From positions 1 through 49,836 of the forward strand of contig JABXIK010000088.1 of the NCBI GenBank assembly GCA_013373125.1: 49,836 nt of DNA, read 5' to 3'. The DNA is from Gammaproteobacteria bacterium (GTDB lineage: Bacteria; Pseudomonadota; Gammaproteobacteria; Pseudomonadales; Oceanobacteraceae). Within the stretch, counting starts at the first letter, position 1; each line of letters starts with the position of its first letter. Of this stretch, positions 28,448 through 37,900 are shown in pieces. The position numbers and the translations under genes are program-made. The notes below the pieces were generated by a model. That model saw only the letters and a list, made by a program, of their open reading frames with translations, was not told the origin of the DNA and ran no database searches.

Positions 28448-29731
28448 ATGGCACAACATATCTATCAGTCGCAGTTACTTCACTTTTTAAATGCAGAAGA
28501 ACTAGTGCATTTTGAAGATGGTGCATTGGTTGTCGATGATGAAACTGGTCGTATCGTTGAGGTCGGCGCAGCACAAGACATTCTTGCGCGTTATGAAAAT
28601 CTAGCCGTGACGCGTTATGAAAATAAGATCATCATGCCTGGTTTTATTGATAGCCATGTACATTTTCCGCAGGTTGATGTGATTGCAAGCTATGGAGCGC
28701 AATTATTGGATTGGTTGAATAATTACACCTTTCCCACTGAGATTAGCTTTAAGGATCAGGATAAAGCGTCACAAACGGCTCATTTCTTTTTAAATGAATT
28801 GTTTAAAAATGGCACAACCACAGCTTTGGTTTTTGCAACTGTTCATAAAGAGTCGGTGAATGCATTTTTCAACGCCAGTGAGCATTACAATAGCCGAATG
28901 ATTTGTGGCAAGGTGATGATGGATCGTAATGCGCCAGATGAACTATGCGATACGGCGCAAAGCAGTTTTGATGATACGCAAGAATTGATTGATCAATGGC
29001 ATGAAAAAGGACGTCAACTATATGCTGTAACGCCGCGCTTTGCGATTACCAGTACGGCGGAGCAATTAGAAAAGGCTGGGCAACTCATGCAGGCGAACCC
29101 AACGGTTTATATGCAAACCCACCTATCTGAAAATCAAGCAGAAATAGATTTTGTAAAAGAGTTGTTCCCAGAGCGTAAAAGCTATTTAGATGTATATGAT
29201 TATTACGGTTTGTTAGGACCTCGTAGTGTTTTCGCTCACGGCGTGCATTTAGACAAAGAAGATTTCGAACGCTTAAGTGAAACCCGAAGTGGCATTGCAT
29301 TTTGCCCAACGTCTAATTTGTTTTTAGGCAGTGGTTTATTTGATCTACAACAAGCTCAGTCTCACGGCGTGCCTGTGAGCATGGCATCAGATGTGGGTGG
29401 TGGTACCAGCTTTTCTATGCTGCAAACATTAAATGAAGCGTACAAGATTTGTCAGTTACGAGGGGTTAGTTTACAGGCGCGCCAAGCGTTTTATATGTTG
29501 ACGCTCGGTAATGCAAAGGCTTTAAGTCTTGAAGATAAAATTGGTAACTTTGAAGTCGGTAAAGAAGCGGATTTCATTGTGATGGATTGCCACAGTACGG
29601 CGCTAATGCAACGTAAAGTGGGGACGTGTAAGACTCTGGATGAAATGTTGTTTAGCATGATGATTCTTGGGGATGATCGCGCTATTAGTGAAACCTATGT
29701 GGCCGGTAAGCCAGTCTATAAAAAAGCGTAA
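28448..29731 (+). CDS. guaD: Guanine deaminase
   Basis: Zinc amidohydrolase that turns guanine into xanthine, the entry point from guanine into this pathway. Its 427 residues include the metal site HVH at 70-72 (MPGFIDSHVHFPQ). Further ligands are in QTHLSEN and FAHGVHLD, and in the late Asp of SDVGGGTSFSM. The C-terminal KEADFIVMD is typical of amidohydrolases. One base separates it from allA. Confidence 0.96.
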   Translation: MAQHIYQSQLLHFLNAEELVHFEDGALVVDDETGRIVEVGAAQDILARYENLAVTRYENKIIMPGFIDSHVHFPQVDVIASYGAQLLDWLNNYTFPTEISFKDQDKASQTAHFFLNELFKNGTTTALVFATVHKESVNAFFNASEHYNSRMICGKVMMDRNAPDELCDTAQSSFDDTQELIDQWHEKGRQLYAVTPRFAITSTAEQLEKAGQLMQANPTVYMQTHLSENQAEIDFVKELFPERKSYLDVYDYYGLLGPRSVFAHGVHLDKEDFERLSETRSGIAFCPTSNLFLGSGLFDLQQAQSHGVPVSMASDVGGGTSFSMLQTLNEAYKICQLRGVSLQARQAFYMLTLGNAKALSLEDKIGNFEVGKEADFIVMDCHSTALMQRKVGTCKTLDEMLFSMMILGDDRAISETYVAGKPVYKKA

Positions 29732-29761
29732 CCTTGGTTGCCTAAAGAGTAAGAGAAGATT

Positions 29762-30940
29762 ATGGAAGCTTATTTAGTTGATTGGTTGAATTTATTTTTC
29801 CGCTGGTTTCATGTTATTGCAGGCGTGGCGTGGATCGGTGCTTCGTTTTATTTTGTGTGGTTAGATTTAAGCTTACGTGAGCCGCCACAATGGAAAAAAG
29901 AAAAGGGTATAAAAGGAGATTTGTGGGCCATTCATGGTGGCGGTATTTATGAAGTTGCCAAATATGAATTAGAACCAGAGGCCATGCCGAAAAAATTGCA
30001 CTGGTTTAAATGGGAGGCCTATACCACTTGGTTAACCGGTTTTGCCCTTTTGTGTGTTATGTACTATTGGGGGGCGGATCAGTATTTGATTGATCCAAGT
30101 AAAATGGAATTAACCCAACTTCAAGCCATCGGTATTAGTCTTGGGTTTTTAGTGGGAGGTTTTGTTTTTTATGAGGCTCTCATTAAAAGCCCGCTGCAAA
30201 AATTCCCCAAAGTATTCGGAGCGTTATTATTTGCAGGGTTAACGTTTGCCGCCTATGCATTAGGTGAAATCTTTAGTGATCGCGCCGCTTATTTGCATGT
30301 GGGTGCGTTAATTGGCAGCATTATGGCCGGTAATGTGTTTTTCGGCATTATGCCGGCTCAGCGAGAACTAGTTCGTGCTATCGAGGCTGGTGAAAAACCC
30401 GATGCGCGTCCGGCGCAATTTGCTAAGTTACGTTCGACGCATAATAATTATTTTACTTTGCCGCTGTTGTTCATCATGATCAGCAATCACTATCCTATGA
30501 CCTATGGTCATGAGCATGCATGGTTGATCTTAGCGCTTATTAGTTTTAATGCGGCATTTGTGCGTCATTACTTTAATTTAAAGCATCAGGGCAATCATAA
30601 GCCTTGGATTCTGGTGGTCGGCTTGGTGTTTTTGTTTGCCATTATTGGTTTTATGCTGCCTAAACCGGTAAATACTGATGCTGCTGTGGTGAGTGATGCT
30701 GCCATCGTTACTATATCGGAACAACGTTGTGCGTCGTGTCATGCGGCTAAGCCGACGCAGCCAGGTTTTACCTCAGCCCCAGCTGGTATTGCTTTGGAAT
30801 CCATCGATGAGTTGAACGCCAACAAGCCGCGCATATTGCAAGCGGTGAAAACTAACTACATGCCTCTTGCAAATATGACGAAAATGACGGATGACGAGCG
30901 CGCTCAAATGATTCGTTGGGCACAGTCTTTGTCTAATTAG
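29762..30940 (+). CDS. puuD: Membrane-bound cytochrome-linked urate oxidase PuuD
   Basis: Oxidises urate to 5-hydroxyisourate and passes electrons to a c-type haem instead of making H2O2. The 392-residue protein has about eight TM segments, including the conserved FRWFHVIAGVAWIGASF at the N-terminus. A C-terminal cytochrome c domain has haem motif CASCH at residues 323-327 and a likely Met ligand in NYMPLANM. It is unrelated to soluble cofactor-free uricase. Its position as last gene with uraH and uraD supports the role. The haem domain should face the periplasm. Confidence 0.93.
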   Translation: MEAYLVDWLNLFFRWFHVIAGVAWIGASFYFVWLDLSLREPPQWKKEKGIKGDLWAIHGGGIYEVAKYELEPEAMPKKLHWFKWEAYTTWLTGFALLCVMYYWGADQYLIDPSKMELTQLQAIGISLGFLVGGFVFYEALIKSPLQKFPKVFGALLFAGLTFAAYALGEIFSDRAAYLHVGALIGSIMAGNVFFGIMPAQRELVRAIEAGEKPDARPAQFAKLRSTHNNYFTLPLLFIMISNHYPMTYGHEHAWLILALISFNAAFVRHYFNLKHQGNHKPWILVVGLVFLFAIIGFMLPKPVNTDAAVVSDAAIVTISEQRCASCHAAKPTQPGFTSAPAGIALESIDELNANKPRILQAVKTNYMPLANMTKMTDDERAQMIRWAQSLSN

Positions 30941-30956
30941 CCTTCCTAAATTCATG

Positions 30957-30997
30957 ATGACTAATACACAATTAGCAATTTGTATTAGTCATTTTAA
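30957..30997 (+). terminator. Terminator of the purine degradation operon
   Basis: ATGACTAATACA and TGTATTAGTCAT form a 12-bp stem. The loop itself folds as AATT-AGC-AATT, and a TTTT tail follows. It ends the roughly 9.7-kb xdhA-puuD operon. Confidence 0.85.
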
Positions 30998-31107
30998 GCC
31001 CCATGTTTTGACCCTATATCAATTTTGTTAGCATGCCCGCGGCAATTTATTGCCTCAACTTGTGTTTCTCGGGAGATTTGTATTCCCAAACTTAAATGGA
31101 GTTAAAC

Positions 31108-32004
31108 GTGATTAAACAAGTATTCTGTGGCGCGGCGGTGCTGCTTTCTACATCCGTGTTTGCAAATGTGGAATTGAACAATTGGGGAACGGCAACGGAT
31201 ATCGTTTCCTTTAGTGACTGCCCAAGCTATTGCACGGGTAATATTGATTCGGTAAGTGATGGCGGAATTGGATCGAAGCAATCTTCATCTACTTTAAATA
31301 ATGACTATGGCTCAGCAAAAGCACTTGCTGAAATCAATGGTAGTGGCTTTACTCCTGTTTTAAAAGCGATTGCAGGTGCGCAAGCGGGAACCGGTATTTA
31401 TGCAAAAGCATATGGAATTCAGCAATATACTTATACGGGAAGCGAAACCACATCATTGGAATTGAACTTAAATCTACATGGTGTGATTTCGGGTGAAGGC
31501 AGAATTTCTGGACAAGTGGCGGTTATCAAAGGGGATGAGATTCCTTGGACTGGTGATATGGCCACATTGGTTTATGAGCTTGTCCCTTATGAAAATGTAT
31601 TAGGGTATGAATCTCTCTTTATTGTTCCGGGAACGGATGAAAATGCACAAACCTCATTTGTTTTCGAGGTGGAGCCTGGTGATACGTTCTTTGTTCGCGC
31701 AGATTTAAATACTCGCGGTTTACGCAGTGGTAGTGCGGATGCCTACAATACCTTTACCATGAACTTTACCGATGACTCTCAATTAATTGCTACATCGGAT
31801 CCAAAGCCACAGCCTGAGCCAGAACCTGAGCCAGAATTAACTGATGAGATTGTCGTTAAGTACTTATGGCAGGCCGCCTATAGCGATGGACGCTTCTCGT
31901 TCTTTGAGCGTTTAGTGGTATACCATGCAGCTCGATTACTTGGTTTGAGCATGGCCGAGATCAAAGCCTTGAAAGAAGAAGTGATTGCCGAATCTGAAGT
32001 GTAA
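31108..32004 (+). CDS. Exported protein with beta-rich domain and C-terminal TerB-like domain
   Basis: I do not recognise it as a known full-length family. The preferred start is GTG 31108, with GGAG 6 bases upstream; an in-frame ATG at 31096 has no ribosome site. The signal peptide ends near SVFA-NVEL. Residues from about 25 to 230 are Gly/Ser/Thr-rich and beta-like, with two nearby Cys (FSDCPSYC). This part resembles the body of PEP-CTERM-type surface proteins. A PEPEPEPEPE linker leads to about 50 helical residues (AAYSDGRFSFFERLVVYHAA, then LLGLSMAEIKAL), which fit the TerB/DjlA pattern of an Ala-rich helix, Asp-Gly, and a Glu on the next helix. Function is unknown. Confidence 0.8.
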   Translation: MIKQVFCGAAVLLSTSVFANVELNNWGTATDIVSFSDCPSYCTGNIDSVSDGGIGSKQSSSTLNNDYGSAKALAEINGSGFTPVLKAIAGAQAGTGIYAKAYGIQQYTYTGSETTSLELNLNLHGVISGEGRISGQVAVIKGDEIPWTGDMATLVYELVPYENVLGYESLFIVPGTDENAQTSFVFEVEPGDTFFVRADLNTRGLRSGSADAYNTFTMNFTDDSQLIATSDPKPQPEPEPEPELTDEIVVKYLWQAAYSDGRFSFFERLVVYHAARLLGLSMAEIKALKEEVIAESEV

Positions 32005-32027
32005 TTCAGCTTTTTAGCATGAAATGA

Positions 32028-32066
32028 GCGCCACCTTGATCATAGTATTAAGGTGGCGTTTTTTAT
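32028..32066 (+). terminator. Terminator after the exported TerB-like gene
   Basis: CGCCACCTT pairs with AAGGTGGCG around a 12-nt loop and runs into T6. Confidence 0.9.
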
Positions 32067-32074
32067 TCTGATGC

Positions 32075-32443
32075 TTAATTTTTGGGAGCGAGTGCCTGCT
32101 GCAATATCCACTGAGGCATCAATTCCGCAGCCCCTAAGTGTTCAAGTAGGTTAAAGGTCACCTCAGGGTGGGCCTTTTGTGCTTGTGCTAGCAGCTCAGG
32201 TAAGTCTTCTGAAACATGCATGCCTGCTGCAAGAAAGTAGGGCAGCAAGGTGATGTGTGTGGCCCCTTGTTCCACTAGGGCGTGAACCGCATCAGGCACC
32301 TTAGGCGTGGTTAGCTCTAAGAAGCCATGACCTATGCAGCTAAACTCACTAGGTAGTTGCTGCAGCTTGGAGGCAAGATCCGCGACTTCTTGGTTGGAGC
32401 TGGCTTTGCGGGAGCCATGGGCAATGAGTAATAAGGCTTTCAT
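32075..32443 (-). CDS. CbiX-type sirohydrochlorin chelatase, short form
   Basis: A single-domain class II chelatase of 122 residues from ATG 32443, which has AAGGAT upstream; the frame is open 11 codons earlier. Catalytic His is in AHGSRK near the N-terminus, and the second ligand region is LPYFLAAGMHVSEDLPELL. Such proteins insert Co, Ni or Fe into sirohydrochlorin for B12, F430 or sirohaem synthesis. The metal cannot be told, and no tetrapyrrole gene is adjacent. It runs convergently with the exported gene. Confidence 0.88.
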   Translation of the reverse strand: MKALLLIAHGSRKASSNQEVADLASKLQQLPSEFSCIGHGFLELTTPKVPDAVHALVEQGATHITLLPYFLAAGMHVSEDLPELLAQAQKAHPEVTFNLLEHLGAAELMPQWILQQALAPKN

Positions 32444-32640
32444 GTTGATCCTTGTTAGCGCCCTCAGATTGGCCATCTGAGTGGTTTAATCAATGGCCTA
32501 ACCATACCTTTTTTCCATGATCTGGGGAAATCTCATATCTGTCTCACATTGGATACAAATTGGCGGTGATTCCCTTTCCCGTAGAGGGGGAATTCAGGTA
32601 AAGTTGTGCCCTTTATTTGTCTCTTGAGTCTTCTATTTGT

Positions 32641-34095
32641 ATGTTTTTTGAACAGGAACGCAGCCAGTTTTTTCGCCCGCTCACCAGCAAGTATCGAGAG
32701 CAGATGGTGGAGTGTCTGCGTGAACTGTATAAGCAGCTTTACTCATCAAGCCATGCCGGTAGCGCCGAGTACGGGCAATCCTTAAGTCGTGACACCATGA
32801 TCGGTATTTTTAGCGAAGCATTAGTGCGCGCACCGGTAATGCAAAGTGACGATGAAGAGGAAGAAAGCCGCTTCAAAAGCCACCGTGAATTAGCCGCTTG
32901 GTTACTTAATACGTTGCTTGAGCACGGTTGGATCGAAAAACAGGTAGACGAAGCCACATTACAGTCCAGCTTTTGCTTTAGCCGCTGGGGGCGCCATTTT
33001 GTGGAGCCTTTCTTAGAAGGCAAGCAAACTCAGCAGGTGGCGCGTCACCGTAATACCCGTAACGTGCGCAATGCCTTGGAAAGCTTCATTGAGCACGGCG
33101 AGGTGTATGACTTGCTGGATGCTTACGAATATTCCGAACGTATTATCAGCGACTTCACGGATGTAATCAGCGAACTAGATGAGCGTAAACGAGCTTTAGT
33201 GCGTGAAATGGAAGGCCAGATGCTGGTGCAAAAAGCCAGTGATCAATTTTTCGACTTTATGGAAAAACGCTTCCAGCCAGATTTAGCGGTGCGTTTGTCC
33301 GCTGACAACGTGGAAAAATACCGCGATCAAATCAGTGATCTGATTGATCAAATTAAAAACAGTCCAAAAAATGTAAAAGCGAAAGCGGAAAAACGTTTGC
33401 GCGAGCTTTTGCCAGAACAAGTCCATGCTAACCAGTCTGTGTTGTGGTCTGTTTTGGATGACATTGAGCATCGTTTAAAAAGTGCATGTGAGCACGTATT
33501 GCCATTGGTGCGAAAATCTCTGCAAAACTTTACCAAGCGTGCCGATATTATCATTCGTCAGATGAGCTATTTAGCGAGTCAAAAACACAATGATGTGGTG
33601 AGCGTGTGTAAACACTTATCGTCTTTATCAGAGGCGGAACAAAATGCTCAATTAGATCACGTCGCCTCCATGATGGCAGTGCCGCAACTGCGTTTTATCG
33701 ACCCAAGTCAGGTGCGTTTGCAAGCCCCGCGTAAGCGTGCGGTGATTGATGATGGCGTGGATGAAGGATTAGAGAGCGTGGATCAAGACAGTCGTCGCGA
33801 GTTGTATGTGCAGCAAGCGTTGGATCAAGCGTTCTTTGTAAATAACAATCAAGTTCGCCGCTTTATGATTGATCAATTCACTCAACGTGACGAAGTGCAC
33901 TCAAGCGAAATACCGGTGAACAGTGCGGCGGATTTATTAGCACTGGCACATGTTGTTAGCGTTGGGGCAGTGGATAATTTATCTAGCGAGTACCACTTTG
34001 AATTAAATTGGGTGGCTCAGCAGTCAAATGATTACTTCGAACAAAAAGACGTGTTCAGTATTCGTTTAATTAAAAAAGAAAGCGCTGCGGCGTAA
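32641..34095 (+). CDS. mksF: Condensin-like kleisin subunit MksF (JetA-like)
   Basis: First gene of a three-gene SMC-like condensin operon. The roughly 484-residue protein begins with a winged-helix-like region (FFRPLTSKYREQMVECLRELY). Its long helical middle includes YSERIISDFTDVISELDERKR. A C-terminal domain contains ELYVQQALDQAFF. The layout matches MksF/JetA kleisins. The frame extends to a TTG at 32617, but neither start has a good ribosome site, so the start is uncertain. The identification relies largely on the operon with an unmistakable SMC-type ATPase. Confidence 0.82.
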   Translation: MFFEQERSQFFRPLTSKYREQMVECLRELYKQLYSSSHAGSAEYGQSLSRDTMIGIFSEALVRAPVMQSDDEEEESRFKSHRELAAWLLNTLLEHGWIEKQVDEATLQSSFCFSRWGRHFVEPFLEGKQTQQVARHRNTRNVRNALESFIEHGEVYDLLDAYEYSERIISDFTDVISELDERKRALVREMEGQMLVQKASDQFFDFMEKRFQPDLAVRLSADNVEKYRDQISDLIDQIKNSPKNVKAKAEKRLRELLPEQVHANQSVLWSVLDDIEHRLKSACEHVLPLVRKSLQNFTKRADIIIRQMSYLASQKHNDVVSVCKHLSSLSEAEQNAQLDHVASMMAVPQLRFIDPSQVRLQAPRKRAVIDDGVDEGLESVDQDSRRELYVQQALDQAFFVNNNQVRRFMIDQFTQRDEVHSSEIPVNSAADLLALAHVVSVGAVDNLSSEYHFELNWVAQQSNDYFEQKDVFSIRLIKKESAAA

Positions 34096-34135
34096 AACAT
34101 AAAGAGTTAATACCCACGCAGGGCTCAGGAATACC

Positions 34136-34927
34136 ATGTTAAATAAAATCGAACAGTTACTTGAAAAAGAAGGCGTACAGCTTAAAGAATTTAGCGAATT
34201 ACTGATTCGTTTAATGGATTACGGCGTAATCTGCCGTGATGAATCTCAAGTTGAACAAATTCTTTATGATCGTTATTTGCGAATCGAAGACATCGTACAA
34301 GATTATATTTCATTAATGGCCATTCGCATCCAGCATGATCGTCGCTTCCAATTTATTCGTTGTTTTCCACCGGGATCACAAGTACCGGGTATGGAGGACG
34401 ATGACCAACCCTTTAATAGCGGCATGCGTGTACGGTTAAGTCAGAATGAAGTGGCGTTAGTGTTGGTGTTACGCTCGCAATACGATAAAGCCCTGCGTGA
34501 AGGTCAAGTGGATGAGCAAGGCTGTGTAATGGTGAGTCTTGAATCATTAAGCATAGCCTTGAAAAACTTGCTTGGCCGCAGTTTGCCTGAGCAGTTAACC
34601 GAACGTAAAAACTTATTCCGCCGTTTACGTCAATTACGATTGATTCAACTAGCCAACGAAGATGCGTTAGAGCATGCCGAATTTTGGTTGAAGATTCGCC
34701 CAATGATCATGAGCTACGTGAGCGATGAAGTGTTAAGCACGTTAGTTGCTGAGCAAGAAGAAGGCGAGCTAGAAGTATCTGCAGAAAAAGAAGTGGATGT
34801 TGCAGATGAGGCTCAGCAAGAGGTTGCAATAGAAGCGGGTGTCACGGATGAAAGCGATGAAACTGAAGAGAGTGAAGAAGAGGCATTAGCCAATAGCCCG
34901 AGTGTGTTTGCTGAGGAGTCTAAATAA
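34136..34927 (+). CDS. mksE: Condensin-like accessory subunit MksE (JetB-like)
   Basis: A 263-residue protein whose first two thirds look like the tandem winged-helix MksE/JetB fold. Visible stretches are [44 protein letters not shown], and a second wing around [13 protein letters not shown]. The last 60 residues are a strongly acidic, unstructured tail, unusual in length. The stop codon overlaps the mksB start by one base (TAATG), so the two are translated together. It acts with MksF to gate DNA entry into the SMC ring. Confidence 0.82.
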   Translation: MLNKIEQLLEKEGVQLKEFSELLIRLMDYGVICRDESQVEQILYDRYLRIEDIVQDYISLMAIRIQHDRRFQFIRCFPPGSQVPGMEDDDQPFNSGMRVRLSQNEVALVLVLRSQYDKALREGQVDEQGCVMVSLESLSIALKNLLGRSLPEQLTERKNLFRRLRQLRLIQLANEDALEHAEFWLKIRPMIMSYVSDEVLSTLVAEQEEGELEVSAEKEVDVADEAQQEVAIEAGVTDESDETEESEEEALANSPSVFAEESK

Positions 34928-37900
34928 TGTTTCTTAAAAAATTCGTCTACGTTAACTGGGGCAATATTCCTGCAACTGAGTTTGAATTTGGTCCCATTAA
35001 TTTATTAAGTGGCGGTAATGGTAGTGGTAAAACCACGGCGGCAGATGCCATCCAAACCATTATGACTGCAGCACACGATAATTTATTTAACTACAACCCA
35101 GGTCAAGATGAAGCCACGCAAAAAGGTCGTGGCAAACAAGTACGTACACTCGCATCTTATGTATTGGGGTGTGATGACGGTTCGTACGCTCGTCCAGGTG
35201 GTGCCAATGGTTATTTGGCTGCCGTGTTTCACCCAACTCAAGGTGAAAGCGGACAGCCATTTACCGCGGTGATTGGTGTCAGTGCTTACATTGATAAAGC
35301 GGGTAATCAAGCGGTTGCTCGTCAAAGTGACTTCTTGTTGATGATTGTGGCGGGTCATGAATTGACGCAAAGCGATTTTTTATTAGAAGAAGATGACAGT
35401 AAGCAAGTTGTTGCAGTTGATAAAATCTTCAAGCGTTTGCAGAAGCGTTGCGGTCAACGTGCAGTAGAAAAATACGATACCAAGAAGCAATACTTACGTC
35501 GCTTATACGGTGCGTTACGTGGTCGTGAGGATGCAGTAAGTGAACGTGAAGCCTTGAACGGTGCTAAGGCGTTTTCTCGTTTCATGGCGTATAAGCCGGT
35601 TAAAAGTATTAATGGTTTCGTAGCTAATGAAATTCTTGAAAAGAAAGACTTGGGTGAAGCGATTCGTAGTGTTTCGGACTTGATGAAAACCATTCACGCC
35701 ATGGAATCCGATGCTAATGGTTTGATTGAAAATATTAACGTGCTATTGGATGCCAAATCCAACAGCCAAACCTACATTGATCAGTGGATCGATTATCAGG
35801 TAGCTCACTATGTGGCCGCTAAGTCTCGTTACATGGAAGATCAAAAAGCGTATCGGGATGCTAAGAATCAACAGCAGCAACTACGTAGCGATTTAAATCA
35901 CAAGCAAAACGAACGTGAAACGGCAGAGTCTCGTCGTAAGCAGGCTCGTGAAGAACTGGTTGGTCTGGAAGCCCGTCGTCAAGGCATCCCTGCATTAAAA
36001 GACAAAGATCACCTTGAGCAAGAAATTGAAACGTTTAAAAAACAATTACAGCAACAAGCTGTGTTGTTGTTGGAACAAGATAAACAACTTAAGTACACCT
36101 TAGATGCATCTAAAACTATTTATAAAACCTTGCAAAACACCAGTGTGGGCGTAGAAATAGCGGCGCTGAATGAGCGCAAGTTTTTACAGCAAGGCAAACA
36201 GGTGGTGGCGCTGGCGGATGCCAATCAATTGGATTTCCCTGCTATCTTAAATAAAGACATGATTGATATGTCGCCATTGGAAGCGCACTTAGATGAGGGC
36301 ATTAAGCGTCAAGAGCAAATCAATCAATGGCGTGAGCTTTGGTTTAACTCTGAATTAACCACAGAAGGTGTGAGCCTGCGTGACCAGTTAGCGCGCTTGG
36401 CTGACCGCCGTGAACAAAAATTACAAAGCCAACAAAAGAAGATGCAACAAATCCAGCAAGACATGGATCGTTTGCACTCTTCACAAGTGAGCTACCCCTA
36501 CTTTGTAGAAGCGGCATTGGATGCCATTCGCCGCGAATGCCCGCAAGCGGACCCGAAAGTATTATGTGATTACGTTGAAGTGCTTGATCCGCAATGGCAA
36601 AACGCCATTGAGGGTTATATAGGTGGAGCGCGTTTCTCTATTATCGTAGAAGAAGATTACGAATCGGATGCCATCAGTATTGTACGTAACATGCAAGGTG
36701 GTAACCGTGCCCGTGTGATCCAAGGCAGTAAAGCCAAGCAAGATGCGGATCGCCAAAATACCCCACACAATTCCATTATGAATTTAATGAAGTTCGAACA
36801 CGCTACAGCTAAGCATTATTTAATGGCCAGTTATGGTAGTGTGGAACAAGTGCCCGATGCACAAACCTTGCGTAAGACCCGTCGCGGTTTAACTAAACAA
36901 GGCATGGGTTCTGGTTCTTACTCTATGTATCGTTGTGATGTGAGTGACACAGAATTGGTATTTGGCCAAGGTGCGCGAGAACGTGCGTTAAGTGCTAAAC
37001 AAAAAGAATTCCAACAACTTGCAGAGCAAGCCAGCCAAGCACAGCAATCTCAGCGTGAGGCGCAAGATTTGTTGTTAGCGGTGAATCAGTTGCGTCACTT
37101 AGGTTATGCCGATCAATTACAGCAGATGGTTAGCATTAACCGCCAATGGAGAAATGCGGAAAAACAACTGGATCAAATTGATCTGTCGGATTTCTCTTTA
37201 TTAGAAGATGAATACCGCGATCTGGCCGAGCAAGCACAAAAGCTGGATGAACAAATCCAACGCTTAGATGGTGAGTTAGGTCAAACCGCGCAGCAGTTAA
37301 AAGAAAGTGAAAAACGTTGTGCGATTTTAAGTGATCAGCAAGAGTTTACGGCTGAAAAAGCCGATGCTAACGAAACTAATTTGCGTTCTATCAGCAAAGT
37401 ATGGCCTGATTTTGATGTGGAAAAATGTTTAATCGAAGCGGATGAAGAAGCAGAGAGAACCACAGCTGAAATCGCACAGAATCAGCAACAAGCTATTTTG
37501 AGTGAACTGAATAGTCGTGCGCAAAGTTTGGATCGCGCGATTGCGGATCATAACCAACGCTGTCAAACCGTGGATGCCATAGTGTACTCACCGGATTATG
37601 GCGACGAACACAGTGCCACATTCTTCCAAGGCATTTGTGATGTGCAACGTGAAGTGGATCGTATTCACAACCGTTTGAAAAATAATATCTTAGTTGAAAA
37701 GCAAGATAAGCTCACAAGCTTAAAAGACAGCTTTGATAACGCGTTTGTTACCAACTTATGCCACGCCATTTATCAAGCGATCAGTGAAGGCAAACGCACG
37801 TTAGAAGAAATGAATAACGAGCTGCGTCATCACAAATTTGGTACCGATAAAGAATGTTATTGGTTCGATTGGGAGTGGGTGCCGGAATTTAAAGATTACT

